Shown: positions 17,383-26,965 of the stretch, piece after piece
Position numbering within the stretch: the first letter of the stretch is position 1
Layout: the number at the start of each line of letters is the position of its first letter
Assembly (NCBI RefSeq): GCF_000384255.1
Contig: NZ_KB913035.1
Span: 372,001 to 436,000 of the forward strand
Reading direction: 5' to 3'
Length of the DNA stretch: 64,000 bases
Source: Methylotenera mobilis 13
GTDB lineage: Bacteria; Pseudomonadota; Gammaproteobacteria; Burkholderiales; Methylophilaceae
Notes under the pieces: model-generated
The model's input: only the letters and a program-made list of their open reading frames with translations
The model's database searches: none
Told to the model about the DNA's origin: nothing
Position numbers and translations under genes: made by a program

Positions 17383-17712
17383 TTAAATACTCGCTATTTG
17401 AGGTGGCGCTCTTGCTGCGTAGGGGCTTGATGAGTAGTGCTGAAAAGGTGCCTGCTGGCTCAGTGTCGCATCTAAGGTAGTTTGGCAGGATGGCGTTGTT
17501 ATAGAGGCAGGTAATACGCCGCTAGCGATTTTTGCATAACTAATACATTGAGCACATTGCTCGGCAACTGTATTTTTTTGCTGAGAGTTTTCATCACTCT
17601 GAGAATGTTTGGCACCATCAGTGATGTGACTAATTTCGTGCGTGGCAACGCCTATCTGCGTGAAAGCAAATACAAGGATAAGCGTTAAATTAATGAGCAG
17701 TCTTTGCAACAT
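17383..17712 (-). CDS. Small secreted Cys/His protein upstream of the TonB receptor (DUF2946-like)
   Basis: A 109-residue protein with an N-terminal hydrophobic signal (INLTLILVFAFTQIGVATHE) and a mature part with HEISH, a nearby His, a CAQC motif (near residue 53) and another Cys (TPSC). Such HExxH...CxxC small proteins occur next to metal-related TonB receptors in betaproteobacteria and resemble DUF2946, but I am not certain of the family. It is in tandem with the receptor gene (65-bp gap), which suggests co-regulation. A role in metal binding or delivery is inferred from the ligands and the neighbour only. Confidence 0.65.
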   Translation of the reverse strand: MLQRLLINLTLILVFAFTQIGVATHEISHITDGAKHSQSDENSQQKNTVAEQCAQCISYAKIASGVLPASITTPSCQTTLDATLSQQAPFQHYSSSPYAARAPPQIASI

Positions 17713-17971
17713 AGTTGCGTATTTTAGCAGGTTTTTAGTATTTGTTTAGTTAAAAAATTAGTGGGTGCTGCAAGATTCAGGCGTACTTCATATTCAAGTC
17801 GTTAAAATATCCAGATGTAAGCCTAATTGATGAAGTGATTAATTTGTCTGTTGCTTGCTAAGCCGTCGTTTTAATACTCCCCAATTTTAAACATGCGCTT
17901 ATAAAACTATTCAACTTCAATACAATCTACTTATACTGTTAACAGAACAATCAATTAAAGAGATTTTGATA

Positions 17972-20578
17972 ATGAGCCTAGAAACTAACGTGACGCCCAA
18001 GACTATTTACCTAAAAGACTATACACCAGCCCCCTATAAAGTAGCGCATGTAAACCTCTCATTTGAATTACTTGAAGACAAGACAATCGTGCAATCAGAG
18101 GTGCAATACATTAAAAACCCTGATTGTGAGTCAACAGTTCTCATCTTAAATGGGCAAGATCAAACGATTCTCTCTGTTGAGATTGATAACATTCCATTTC
18201 ATCGCTACAAAGTTGCTGATAACAAAATGACAATTGCCGATGCGGGTGATCAGTTTACTTTGAGGATTCGTTCGGAAATTGATCCAGCTTCGAATACTGC
18301 GCTGGAGGGTTTGTATAAGTCTCAGGGAACCTATTGCACCCAATGTGAAGCTGAAGGTTTTCGCCGCATTACTTTCTTTCAAGACAGGCCTGACGTGCTA
18401 AGCACCTTTACCGTGCGCATTGAAGGAGATAAAAGTAAATATCCAGTACTGTTATCTAACGGTAATTTAATCGATTCAGGCGAGCTCGCGAACGGGCGCC
18501 ACTTTACGGTTTGGAGTGATCCGTTTCCAAAACCTTGTTACCTTTTCGCTTTAGTTGCTGGTGACCTTATTCGCATTGAAGATTCGTTCAAGACCATGTC
18601 TGGACGTCGTGTTGATCTGCATATTTACGTTCGCACTGGTGATGAGAAACAGTGTGATCATGCAATGCAATCGCTTAAAAAATCCATGAAATGGGATGAG
18701 GAGAAATACGGCCGTGAGTATGAACTGGATTTGTTCAATATCGTAGCCGTGAGTGACTTCAATATGGGTGCGATGGAAAACACCTCGCTCAACATCTTTA
18801 ATACAGCATTGGTACTTGCGCATCAGGAAACCGCGACTGACTCTGACTTTATGAGTGTTGAGGGTGTAGTTGCGCATGAGTATTTTCATAATTGGACAGG
18901 AAACCGCGTCACTTGCCGTGATTGGTTTCAGCTCTCACTCAAAGAAGGATTTACGGTATTCAGAGACCAAGAGTTCAGTGCAGACATGAACTCGCGTGCG
19001 GTGCAGCGTATTGATGATGTTAATTCCTTACGCCGTCTGCAATTTTCAGAGGATGCTAGCCCGTTAGCCCATTCTGTTCAGCCTGATCAATTTATTGAAA
19101 TTAGCAATTTTTACACTAAAACAGTGTATGAAAAAGGGGCGGAAATTATCCGCATGCAGCATACGTTGCTGGGAGAAGAAAAATTCCGCAAAGCGACTGA
19201 CCTTTATTTTGAACGCTATGATGGACACGCTGTTACCTGTGATGACTTTGTGCAGTGCATGGCAGACGCTTCTGGACGCGATATGTCTCAGTTCTTTTTA
19301 TGGTACAAGCAAGCAGGCACGCCGACTTTAAATATTACTAGCCAATACAATGCCGCACAGCAGACATTCACACTCACATTGAAACAATCTCAGCCTGATA
19401 CATCAGGACAGACCGATAAAAAGCCATTGCATATCCCTGTTGCGGTTGGGTTGTTGAGCCAAGAGGGGGCTGAAACGCAAGCAACAAAAATTCTTGAATT
19501 GACCGAACGTGAGCAAAGCTTCACTTTCAATCATGTAAAAACGCGCCCTGTTCCGTCTATTTTGCGTGGCTTTTCTGCGCCTGTGAAATTAATCACAGAT
19601 TTAAGTGATGATGATCTTCGTCTATTGCAGTTAAAAGATTCGGATGGCTTCAATAAGTGGGAAGCAGGCCAAACGCTAGCGCTCCGCACCATTGAGCGTG
19701 TAATGGAAAACAGTGAAGCGAATATCTCACAATATGTAGATGATTTTGGCATGATGATTGACCAAGGTGTTAGCGGAAAGGGCGATAAAGCATTGCTCGC
19801 GCGTGCGCTGACATTACCTGCTATCGCATTCATTTCACAAACGCAGGAGGTGATTGACCCCGCAGCCATCGATCAAGCGCGCACGCATATACTTAAAGCA
19901 ATTAAACGGGCACACAAAGATGCACTCGTGCGTTTGTACGAACAGAATAGAAACACAGGTGAGTTTGCGATATCACCAGAGGCAATGGGGCGCAGAGCGT
20001 TGCAAAATACCGTGCTTGAATTGTTGACCGTAAGCAATGGTACTGGATGTGCTGCGCGCGCCAAGGCACATTATGAACATGCAGATAATATGACAGATAT
20101 TGTCGCGGCGCTATCTTGCCTTTCCGACAGCACGCAGCCAGAACGGGATGAGGTGTTTGCAGATTTTTACCGTCGATTTAATGGCTACCCGTTAGTTGTG
20201 GATAAATGGTTTTCACTACAGGCGATTGCGAACAGAAGTGAAATATTCGATGACTTTGCCAAGCTACGCCACCATCAAGACTTTAATATTAAAAATCCAA
20301 ATCGCGTACGCTCGCTTTACTCGGCATTCGCCATCAATAATCCTGTGAAGTTTCATGATCCAAGCGGTCAAGGTTATGGGCTGTTGAGAGATGTGATTAT
20401 CGAGCTAAATGAAATTAACCCACAAATTGCTGCGCGTCAGGTAGTGCCTCTGCGTGAATGGAGGCGTTACACCCCCACATTACAGTCGCATATGAAAGAG
20501 GCGCTGCAGTCGATTATCGATACCCCGAATCTTTCTAACGATGTATTTGAGGTGGTGAGCAAAAGCTTGAAGGGATGA
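17972..20578 (+). CDS. pepN: Aminopeptidase N
   Basis: An 868-residue M1 zinc aminopeptidase of the bacterial PepN type. Exopeptidase motif GAMEN and zinc motif HEYFHNWTGNR, with the distal Glu in LKEGFTVFRDQEF, are all intact. The C-terminal DUF3458 helical domain runs to the end. I chose ATG at 17972, eight bases after AAGAGA; an in-frame TTG two codons earlier is less likely. It works in cytosolic peptide turnover. A possible promoter (TTCAAC, 16 bp, TATACT at 17932-17937) lies just upstream. Confidence 0.95.
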   Translation: MSLETNVTPKTIYLKDYTPAPYKVAHVNLSFELLEDKTIVQSEVQYIKNPDCESTVLILNGQDQTILSVEIDNIPFHRYKVADNKMTIADAGDQFTLRIRSEIDPASNTALEGLYKSQGTYCTQCEAEGFRRITFFQDRPDVLSTFTVRIEGDKSKYPVLLSNGNLIDSGELANGRHFTVWSDPFPKPCYLFALVAGDLIRIEDSFKTMSGRRVDLHIYVRTGDEKQCDHAMQSLKKSMKWDEEKYGREYELDLFNIVAVSDFNMGAMENTSLNIFNTALVLAHQETATDSDFMSVEGVVAHEYFHNWTGNRVTCRDWFQLSLKEGFTVFRDQEFSADMNSRAVQRIDDVNSLRRLQFSEDASPLAHSVQPDQFIEISNFYTKTVYEKGAEIIRMQHTLLGEEKFRKATDLYFERYDGHAVTCDDFVQCMADASGRDMSQFFLWYKQAGTPTLNITSQYNAAQQTFTLTLKQSQPDTSGQTDKKPLHIPVAVGLLSQEGAETQATKILELTEREQSFTFNHVKTRPVPSILRGFSAPVKLITDLSDDDLRLLQLKDSDGFNKWEAGQTLALRTIERVMENSEANISQYVDDFGMMIDQGVSGKGDKALLARALTLPAIAFISQTQEVIDPAAIDQARTHILKAIKRAHKDALVRLYEQNRNTGEFAISPEAMGRRALQNTVLELLTVSNGTGCAARAKAHYEHADNMTDIVAALSCLSDSTQPERDEVFADFYRRFNGYPLVVDKWFSLQAIANRSEIFDDFAKLRHHQDFNIKNPNRVRSLYSAFAINNPVKFHDPSGQGYGLLRDVIIELNEINPQIAARQVVPLREWRRYTPTLQSHMKEALQSIIDTPNLSNDVFEVVSKSLKG

Positions 20579-20600
20579 TTTTACTAATGTCCTTGTGCCT

Positions 20601-20626
20601 AATATCGTATCTATCAATACGATATT
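20601..20626. repeat. 10-bp perfect inverted repeat downstream of pepN
   Basis: AATATCGTAT (20601-20610) and ATACGATATT (20617-20626) flank a 6-base centre, 22 bp after the pepN stop. No T run follows, so it is a poor terminator; it could be a protein-binding site or an mRNA 3'-end structure. Confidence 0.55.
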
Positions 20627-20755
20627 ACGACGGGTATTGAAGATAATAAGTTTTTACATCCATATCCTAGCAACTCCATATCCGTGCGATTCATCATGTA
20701 GTGCATTTGTAGTGAGGTGTTGGGCTCATCTAGAGCTGGTGTTAAGCATGTAAAT

Positions 20756-20787
20756 AAAAAGCCTTAGTGGTTACACTAAGGCTTTTT
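20756..20787. terminator. Bidirectional Rho-independent terminator, pepN/sodB
   Basis: AAAAAGCCTTAGTG (20756-20769) pairs perfectly with CACTAAGGCTTTTT (20774-20787) around GTTA. A5 and T5 at the ends serve both convergent genes. Confidence 0.92.
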
Positions 20788-20853
20788 GTATGACTTAACT
20801 AACAAACTCAATGACTTACATCTTTTGTCATCTAGTTAAGGTTGATTTTCACA

Positions 20854-21435
20854 TTAAGCAAAGTTTGCTGATGCGAAATCCCAGTTAGCTAAAGATGCTA
20901 AGAATACCTCTACAAATTTAGCACGTGCATTACGGTAGTCGATATAGTAGGCGTGTTCCCATACGTCAATCGTTAGTAATGCTTTATCGCCAGTTGTTAG
21001 TGGTGTACCTGCAGCACCCATGTTAACGATATCTACAGAGCCGTCAGCTTTTTTAACAAGCCATGTCCAGCCAGAGCCGAAGTTGCCAACAGCAGACGCT
21101 TGGAATGCTTTTTTGAACTCGTCGAATGAGCCCCATTTCGCATTGATAGCATCACCTAATGCGCCAGAAGGAGCACCACCGCCGTTTGGTTTCATGCCAT
21201 TCCAGAAGAAGGTATGGTTCCAGATTTGAGCTGAGTTGTTATAAATGCCACCAGAAGATTTCTTAATGATTTCTTCTAGGCTTGAGTTTTCAAACTCGGT
21301 ACCTTTAATCAGGTTGTTTAAGTTAGTCACGTAAGTTTGGTGATGTTTGCCATAGTGAAACTCGATGGTTTCTTCTGAAATGTGCGGTGCAAGTGCATTT
21401 TTCGCGTATGGTAAAGCTGGTAATTGATGTTCCAT
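20854..21435 (-). CDS. sodB: Superoxide dismutase [Fe]
   Basis: A 193-residue Fe/Mn-type superoxide dismutase. The metal ligands are seen in [12 protein letters not shown] (first His), [10 protein letters not shown] (second His) and [13 protein letters not shown] (Asp and His). The Gln in AQIWNH and the GSGWTWLV segment favour the iron form. It is a cytosolic dimer or tetramer that disproportionates superoxide. It is a single gene, convergent with pepN. Confidence 0.95.
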   Translation of the reverse strand: MEHQLPALPYAKNALAPHISEETIEFHYGKHHQTYVTNLNNLIKGTEFENSSLEEIIKKSSGGIYNNSAQIWNHTFFWNGMKPNGGGAPSGALGDAINAKWGSFDEFKKAFQASAVGNFGSGWTWLVKKADGSVDIVNMGAAGTPLTTGDKALLTIDVWEHAYYIDYRNARAKFVEVFLASLANWDFASANFA

Positions 21436-21518
21436 GATAGTCCTTTGTTCGTGAAAAAGTCTAAACCGTTATTTTGCCATAATAACACTGTAAATTAGTA
21501 GGGTATTATTGAATTTGG

Positions 21519-22400
21519 CTATTTTTTCTTGGCTCTAGGGTGAGCGCTGTCGTAAATTTTAGCGAGATGCTGAAAGTCTAAGTGAGTATATACCTGCGTT
21601 GTGCTGATGTTGGCATGTCCTAGCATTTCTTGCACTGCGCGCAAATCTTGGCTTGATTGTAAAACATGGCTGGCGAAGCTATGGCGGAGGAGATGCGGGT
21701 GCATATTAGAGTTAACACCTTGTTTAATCGCCCATGACTTGACTCTGTACTGTACCGCGCGCGGTGTTATTCTGCGACCCTGTTGGGTGATAAATACCGC
21801 TTGCGCATCCTCTCCATCAATCGCAATCAATGCACGTGATTGTAGCCACTTCTGCATGGATGCTGCCGCATGGCTCCCTAATGGAATGATGCGTGTTTTA
21901 TTACCTTTACCGGTAACCTCTATCGTCCCCTCGCTAAAGTCTAAGCTGTTGATGTTGAGGTTAACTAGTTCGGCAAGGCGTAATCCTGACGAGTAAAACA
22001 ATTCCAGAATAGCGTGATCTCGAATATCTAAAACACTGTCGCCTTGAATGTCGACAAATTTAACAGCTTGGTCTACAGATAGCGCTTGCGGTAAAGTTTT
22101 GGCGGCTTTGGGTGCGCGCAGCCCAACAACTGGGTTTTGTGTATGTCCGTGGTGATGGATTAAATAGTCATAAAACCCCCTCCAAGCAGAGAGTGCGCGA
22201 GCAATACTTTTGCTACTTAAGTCTCGTGCATGCATCTTACCAATGAAGCGCCTGATTTGCGTATGATCTAGTTCGTTAAGGCTGGCGCCCTCAGCGAGAG
22301 ACTCTAAAAGCAGAATGTCTCGTGTGTAATTTTTACAGGTGAGCTGACTAAGGCCGCGTTCGAAAGTGAGATGCTGAATATATTGGTCTAGATGAAGCAC
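21519..22400 (-). CDS. xerC: Tyrosine recombinase XerC
   Basis: A 293-residue site-specific recombinase. The SAM-like core-binding domain spans residues 1-85 and the catalytic domain follows. Catalytic residues are visible: Arg in SSGLRLAELVNL, Lys in TGKGNKTRIIPL, HxxR in HLLRHSFASH, His in MLGHANISTT and Tyr in TQVYTHLDF. With XerD it resolves chromosome dimers at dif. It is the last gene of dapF-DUF484-xerC, the order found in most proteobacteria. Confidence 0.95.
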   Translation of the reverse strand: MLHLDQYIQHLTFERGLSQLTCKNYTRDILLLESLAEGASLNELDHTQIRRFIGKMHARDLSSKSIARALSAWRGFYDYLIHHHGHTQNPVVGLRAPKAAKTLPQALSVDQAVKFVDIQGDSVLDIRDHAILELFYSSGLRLAELVNLNINSLDFSEGTIEVTGKGNKTRIIPLGSHAAASMQKWLQSRALIAIDGEDAQAVFITQQGRRITPRAVQYRVKSWAIKQGVNSNMHPHLLRHSFASHVLQSSQDLRAVQEMLGHANISTTQVYTHLDFQHLAKIYDSAHPRAKKK

Positions 22401-22419
22401 AGATTAATGAAGATAAGGC

Positions 22420-23115
22420 TTATAGGTTTAATGCAAATAAGTGGTTAAGCAAGCTAGCGGCGACAAGCTCACCAATGTGCTCTAAATAGAGGGTCCCCAT
22501 GCCAGTTTTGAAGCGGTCTTTGTCTTCTGCACCCAAGATGAGTATGCCAAACGGGCGTTGATCTGCTGCCTTTGTGCCTAGTGGAATAATCGCAAAAGAC
22601 TGCAATTTACTGTCAAGTAAGTCACCAAGAATTTCAGGTTTAGTGCCACAGTATGGCTGGGATAAGGACATGACCCATTCGTTAAATGCTTCGCTTACAT
22701 GGGTGAATGTAGGGTCTTGCACAATTGCACTGTTACTTGGTTTAACCCAAATGCGTATCAGTGAGTCTGTGACGGCGAAATCAAGTTTTAAGGTTTCTGC
22801 TATCAGTTGTTGTAGTGCTGTATAGCTTTGTTGATTGAGTAATTTGACACTCAATTGGTGAACTTTTGCACTGGTAGCATCATTCTCTTCTGCATGCACA
22901 ATCATTTGCGCCATCATCGCTTCAATGACACGAATTTTGTCACGCTGAGCTAGTTGCTGACGCTCAGTCAGTGATATGACGCCATTACCATGTGGGTTTG
23001 GCAGCGTAATCTCCGTGAGTAATGTGGCATTTTTCTCGAAAAAGTTTGGATGATTACGTAGGTAATCTTTTACTTGCTCTGCAGAAACCACCTCATGTTG
23101 ATTGTTTGTCATCAT
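22420..23115 (-). CDS. DUF484 family protein
   Basis: A 231-residue cytosolic protein. The N-terminal helical part (VKDYLRNHPNFFEKNATLLTEITLPNPHGNGVISLTERQ) is the conserved DUF484 signature, and a GAF-like domain follows from about residue 95 to the end. Function is unknown; the gene is almost always between dapF and xerC, which suggests a link to chromosome or wall processes without proving it. ATG at 23115 or the adjacent ATG at 23112 can serve as start; the AAGG upstream fits the second slightly better. Confidence 0.92.
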   Translation of the reverse strand: MMTNNQHEVVSAEQVKDYLRNHPNFFEKNATLLTEITLPNPHGNGVISLTERQQLAQRDKIRVIEAMMAQMIVHAEENDATSAKVHQLSVKLLNQQSYTALQQLIAETLKLDFAVTDSLIRIWVKPSNSAIVQDPTFTHVSEAFNEWVMSLSQPYCGTKPEILGDLLDSKLQSFAIIPLGTKAADQRPFGILILGAEDKDRFKTGMGTLYLEHIGELVAASLLNHLFALNL

Positions 23116-23139
23116 CGAACCTTATTTAAATATTATTTA

Positions 23140-23979
23140 TTATATCGTGTCTAAATCTACTTCACCTGTAAATACGGTGATTGCAGGGCCTGTCATCATG
23201 ACAGGCGCATCGGCACCTTGCCATGCTATGCTTAATTCTCCACCGCGGGCAGATACCTTAACAGGGGAGCTTAATTCGCCTAACTGTATACCAGCGACCG
23301 CCGCGGCACAGGCGCCCGTGCCACAGGCAAGTGTTTCACCAGAGCCGCGCTCAAAAACCCTCAGTTTAATATGGTGCTCATCAACAATTTGCATAAAACC
23401 AACATTCACACGTTCAGGGAAGCGCGGGTGGTGTTCAATCGTGCTACCTAAAGGCAAAACGGGTGCTGCTTCTACATCATCAACAACCAGTACTGCATGC
23501 GGGTTGCCCATTGATATTGCAGAAATGTCTAGGCTCTGGTTGTTAACATCCAGTGAATAGCGTTTGGCTACAGACTCGGCAATAAACGGAATTGAGTCAG
23601 GTTTAAATCTTGGAGCACCCATGTTCACAGTGACCAAGCCATGCGCTTCTAATTTGGGGGTGATAATGCCACTGGCGGTTTCAACACTTATTTCAGATTT
23701 TGTGGTTAATCCTTGATCAACCACAAATCGGACAAAGCAGCGTGCTCCGTTGCCACATTGCGAGACTTCGCTACCGTCTGCATTAAAGATGCGATATTTA
23801 AAATCAGCGACCGTTGATGACTCAACCAATAATAGCTGATCAAAACCAATCCCGAATTGGCGGTGGGCGAGCTTGTTGATCGTGTCTGCAGAGAGTGAGA
23901 TGGATTGAGTGATGCCATCAATCACCATGAAGTCATTGCCAGCGCCTTGCATTTTTGTAAATTTAATTATATTAGCCAT
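23140..23979 (-). CDS. dapF: Diaminopimelate epimerase
   Basis: A 279-residue PLP-independent epimerase converting LL- to meso-diaminopimelate for lysine and peptidoglycan. The two catalytic cysteines are in QCGNGARCF and [12 protein letters not shown]. The start is set at 23979 because [17 protein letters not shown] matches the family N-terminus; the open frame upstream of it is not DapF-like. It is divergent from metK and is the first gene of the dapF-DUF484-xerC unit; lysA, which often precedes dapF, is not here. Confidence 0.94.
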   Translation of the reverse strand: MANIIKFTKMQGAGNDFMVIDGITQSISLSADTINKLAHRQFGIGFDQLLLVESSTVADFKYRIFNADGSEVSQCGNGARCFVRFVVDQGLTTKSEISVETASGIITPKLEAHGLVTVNMGAPRFKPDSIPFIAESVAKRYSLDVNNQSLDISAISMGNPHAVLVVDDVEAAPVLPLGSTIEHHPRFPERVNVGFMQIVDEHHIKLRVFERGSGETLACGTGACAAAVAGIQLGELSSPVKVSARGGELSIAWQGADAPVMMTGPAITVFTGEVDLDTI

Positions 23980-24181
23980 GTAGATATTGTAATGAGAATA
24001 TATATGTAGAGGTGAAAAAGTCACATTTTATATGTAAGCGCAATCAGCTTTTAACTAGAATCTTTGCATTTTTTAATTGATCAACTTAATTGCTGAACTT
24101 GTCGTTCTTTATTTTTGACTTTCATCGCTTATATGAATGAACCAATTCTACTATCAGCTATCACAGTGAGTTGGTAATGTA

Positions 24182-24210
24182 TTGATAATAAGTAATTTTT
24201 TTCATATAAA
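24182..24210 (+). promoter_or_regulatory. Candidate promoter of metK
   Basis: TTGATA (24182-24187) and TATAAA (24205-24210) are 17 bp apart, an almost consensus sigma-70 promoter. The start of transcription would be near 24217, leaving a leader of about 83 nt before metK. The wider 320-bp gap between dapF and metK contains no other gene or known riboswitch that I could find. Confidence 0.6.
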
Positions 24211-24239
24211 TATTAATTCAGGTACAATTCACCTCCCTC

Positions 24240-24268
24240 AATACTTGCTTCAGCCTTTAGTAAGTATT
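24240..24268 (+). promoter_or_regulatory. Stem-loop in the metK leader
   Basis: AATACTTGCT (24240-24249) pairs with AGTAAGTATT (24259-24268), 10 pairs with one G-U and a 9-base loop, followed by TTATAAACTTTTTTC. It could be a weak attenuator or a stabilising leader hairpin. It does not match SAM-I or SAM-II riboswitch patterns known to me. Confidence 0.45.
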
Positions 24269-24299
24269 TTATAAACTTTTTTCTTTTCAAGGCAGATAA

Positions 24300-25463
24300 A
24301 TGAACGAATATCTTTTTACTTCAGAGTCAGTATCTGAAGGACATCCTGACAAATTAGCAGACCAAGTATCAGACAGTATTTTGGATGCGATTCTGGCACA
24401 AGACCCAACCGCGCGCGTAGCTGCTGAAACTTTAGCCAATACCGGTTTGGTTGTGCTGGCGGGTGAAATTACCACAACAGCAAATGTTGATTATATTAAA
24501 GTGGCACGTGACACGATTAAACGCATTGGTTATGACAATACCGAGTATGGCATCGATTATAAAGGTTGTGCTGTATTGGTGGCTTATGACAAGCAGTCGC
24601 CAGACATTGCGCAGGGTGTAGACGGCGCGCAGGATGATCCGCTAGACCAAGGTGCTGGAGACCAAGGTTTAATGTTTGGTTATGCGGTAGATGAAACCCC
24701 GCAATTGATGCCTCTGCCAATCTGGTTAAGTCATCGTTTGATGGAACGCCAAGCGCAATTGCGTAAAGACGGTCGTTTGCCATGGTTGCGCCCAGACGCG
24801 AAGTCACAAGTGACTGTGCAGTATGTGGACGGCAAGCCATATAAAATTGATACCGTATTGGTTTCTACACAACACGCACCAGAGATGAGTTTGGAAGCTG
24901 TGCGTGAAGCGACGATTGAAGAAATCATCAAACCTATGTTACCTAAAGACTTAATAAAAGGTGACATCAAGTTTTTGGTCAACCCAACAGGTCGTTTCGT
25001 TGTAGGTGGCCCACAAGGGGATTGCGGACTCACTGGTCGCAAAATCATTGTAGATACATACGGTGGTGCAGCGCCTCACGGTGGTGGTGCTTTCTCAGGA
25101 AAAGACCCTTCTAAAGTAGACCGTAGCGCAGCTTATGCAGGACGCTATGTTGCTAAGAATATCGTGGCTGCTGGCTTGGCATCACGTTGCCTAGTGCAAG
25201 TAAGTTATGCAATCGGGGTAGCCAAACCAACTAGCGTGATGGTGGAGACTTACGGTACAGGTAAAGTATCTAACGAAGTGCTGACTCAATTAGTGTTAGA
25301 ACATTTTGACTTACGACCAAAAGGTATCGTGCAAATGCTAGATTTGTTACGCCCTATTTATACGAAGACAGCTGCTTACGGACACTTTGGTCGTGATGAA
25401 CCTGAATTCACATGGGAGCACACCAATAAAGCTGCTGCGTTACGCGCAGCCGCTGGTCTTTAG
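24300..25463 (+). CDS. metK: S-adenosylmethionine synthetase
   Basis: A 387-residue MetK of usual bacterial length. Signatures are [14 protein letters not shown] (ATP/K+ site), [12 protein letters not shown] and [19 protein letters not shown] (P-loop-like). It makes SAM from methionine and ATP. It sits about 1.7 kb upstream of ahcY and metF, so three methyl-cycle enzymes are clustered, though metK has its own promoter and terminator. GGCAG at 24292-24296 is the probable ribosome-binding site. Confidence 0.97.
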   Translation: MNEYLFTSESVSEGHPDKLADQVSDSILDAILAQDPTARVAAETLANTGLVVLAGEITTTANVDYIKVARDTIKRIGYDNTEYGIDYKGCAVLVAYDKQSPDIAQGVDGAQDDPLDQGAGDQGLMFGYAVDETPQLMPLPIWLSHRLMERQAQLRKDGRLPWLRPDAKSQVTVQYVDGKPYKIDTVLVSTQHAPEMSLEAVREATIEEIIKPMLPKDLIKGDIKFLVNPTGRFVVGGPQGDCGLTGRKIIVDTYGGAAPHGGGAFSGKDPSKVDRSAAYAGRYVAKNIVAAGLASRCLVQVSYAIGVAKPTSVMVETYGTGKVSNEVLTQLVLEHFDLRPKGIVQMLDLLRPIYTKTAAYGHFGRDEPEFTWEHTNKAAALRAAAGL

Positions 25464-25500
25464 TCTTCTGTTTTTCTGCTAAAGCCATTGAACAAAAGCC

Positions 25501-25530
25501 CCGCCTTGCTTGCTACAAGGCGGTTTTTTT
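25501..25530 (+). terminator. Rho-independent terminator after metK
   Basis: CCGCCTTG (25501-25508) pairs with CAAGGCGG (25516-25523) around a 7-base loop and is followed by T7. Confidence 0.93.
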
Positions 25531-25644
25531 ATTCAATAGCGGCTAGATTTAATTTAAAAAATAATCATGAAGTAATCGCGGCAATAGTTGAAAGTAATTC
25601 ATCTATTCTAGTTATAATAGTGTTAATTAAATGATTGTCATCAC

Positions 25645-26868
25645 ATGTTAAAAGTCGTTTCTACAAAGCAGGTACGTTTAGGTATGTTTATTCATGAGCT
25701 GAAAGGCTCTTGGATAGATCATCCTTTCTGGAAGAAGGCTTTTAAACTAGAGGATTCGACAGATTTAAAGAAGTTACATGCTAGCGCAATTAAAGAGGTT
25801 GTGATTGACACTTCTAAAGGGCTAGATGTTCTGCAAGAGGTTGCATTAGATAAGCCTAATGAGCAGCAGTTGCCTATTTCTAAACCGATTGAAGAACCAC
25901 AGGCTATTCATCAAACGGCACAGGTTAAGCGTGTGACGGCAGCTGAAGAGCGAGTGCGCGCTAAACAAGTCATTTCCGCTTCAAGAAAAGCGGTCACCTC
26001 CATGTTCAATGATGCCCGCATGGGTAAGGCCATCAAGGCTGAAGCTGCGATGCAATTCGTTGATGATATTGCTGACTCTGTATCTAGAAACGAAGGCGCG
26101 CTCATCAGTTTAGTTCGGCTGAAAACTAAAGATGACTACACTTACATGCACTCGGTAGCTGTTTGCGCATTAATGGTCGCTTTAGGCAAAGAGTTAGGCA
26201 TGTCTGAGTCAGATGTTAAGCAGGCAGGATTAGCTGGGCTATTGCATGACATTGGTAAAGCCGCGGTCCCGATTGATGTCCTTAACAAGCCTGGCGCATT
26301 GACTGATGACGAGTTCTCTATGGTTAAGTTGCATCCAGAGCGCGGGCACGAGTTATTGATTCAAGCAAATATAACGGACCCTGTCACGCTAGATGTGTGT
26401 TTGCATCATCACGAGAAAGTAAACGGCACTGGATATCCACATCGTTTGCAAGGCGATGCGATTAGTTTGTTTGCCAGAATGGGTGCCGTCTGTGATGTAT
26501 ATGATGCAATTACATCAAACAGACCTTATAAAGAAGGCTGGGAACCAGGCGTGTCTCTGCAGCGCATGGCGCAATGGGCTGGGCATTTTGATGATGTCGT
26601 ATTTAAAGCGTTCGTGAAAAGCGTAGGGATATATCCTATTGGCTCTATGGTGAAATTGAAGTCTGGGCGCTTAGCTGTTGTGATTGATCAGAGCCCCAAA
26701 TCTTTATTAACACCGATCGTGAAAGTATTTTTTTCAACCAAGTCTAAAACAAGGTTGCCAGTAGAAGTCTTAGATTTATCTAAAGGTAGTGCGAATGATG
26801 CCATTGTAGGGCATGAGGATCCCGTATTTTGGGGAGTGCATGATGTTGATAAACTATGGGCCGAGTAA
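25645..26868 (+). CDS. HD-GYP domain cyclic-di-GMP phosphodiesterase
   Basis: A 407-residue protein. The N-terminal DUF3391-like domain (STKQVRLGMFIHELKGSWIDHPFW) is followed from about residue 130 by an HD-GYP domain with HDIGKAAVP (HD pair), the downstream HHEKVNGTGYPHRL containing the GYP triad, and DVYDAITSNRPYK. The metal ligands of active HD-GYP enzymes appear intact. It should hydrolyse c-di-GMP in the cytosol; the targets are not evident. It is a single gene between metK and the ahcY riboswitch. Confidence 0.92.
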   Translation: MLKVVSTKQVRLGMFIHELKGSWIDHPFWKKAFKLEDSTDLKKLHASAIKEVVIDTSKGLDVLQEVALDKPNEQQLPISKPIEEPQAIHQTAQVKRVTAAEERVRAKQVISASRKAVTSMFNDARMGKAIKAEAAMQFVDDIADSVSRNEGALISLVRLKTKDDYTYMHSVAVCALMVALGKELGMSESDVKQAGLAGLLHDIGKAAVPIDVLNKPGALTDDEFSMVKLHPERGHELLIQANITDPVTLDVCLHHHEKVNGTGYPHRLQGDAISLFARMGAVCDVYDAITSNRPYKEGWEPGVSLQRMAQWAGHFDDVVFKAFVKSVGIYPIGSMVKLKSGRLAVVIDQSPKSLLTPIVKVFFSTKSKTRLPVEVLDLSKGSANDAIVGHEDPVFWGVHDVDKLWAE

Positions 26869-26929
26869 CAGGCTGAATCCCGATATAAAACAGATGCTTG
26901 ATGCAAATAAATTTGCAGAAAATCCGCAT

Positions 26930-26957
26930 TTGCGCTAAAAACAATATCAAGTATAAT
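26930..26957 (+). promoter_or_regulatory. Promoter of the ahcY operon
   Basis: TTGCGC (26930-26935) and a perfect TATAAT (26952-26957) are 16 bp apart. Predicted initiation near 26964 coincides with the 5' edge of the SAH riboswitch aptamer. Confidence 0.7.
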
Positions 26958-26965
26958 AAGCTCTA

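Noticed and set aside
17713-17971. Cobalamin or TPP riboswitch or Zur/Fur box upstream of the TonB receptor pair
   Set aside because: No conserved riboswitch box or clear palindromic metal-regulator site was visible.
21519-22400. Phage or integron integrase
   Set aside because: Position after dapF-DUF484 and full-length similarity identify it as chromosomal XerC.
23102-23560. 152-residue open frame antisense to dapF
   Set aside because: It lies wholly opposite a clear dapF and the DUF484 start, with no initiation signal; a shadow frame.
24025-24299. SAM riboswitch upstream of metK
   Set aside because: A hairpin is present but none of the SAM-I or SAM-II core sequences could be found.
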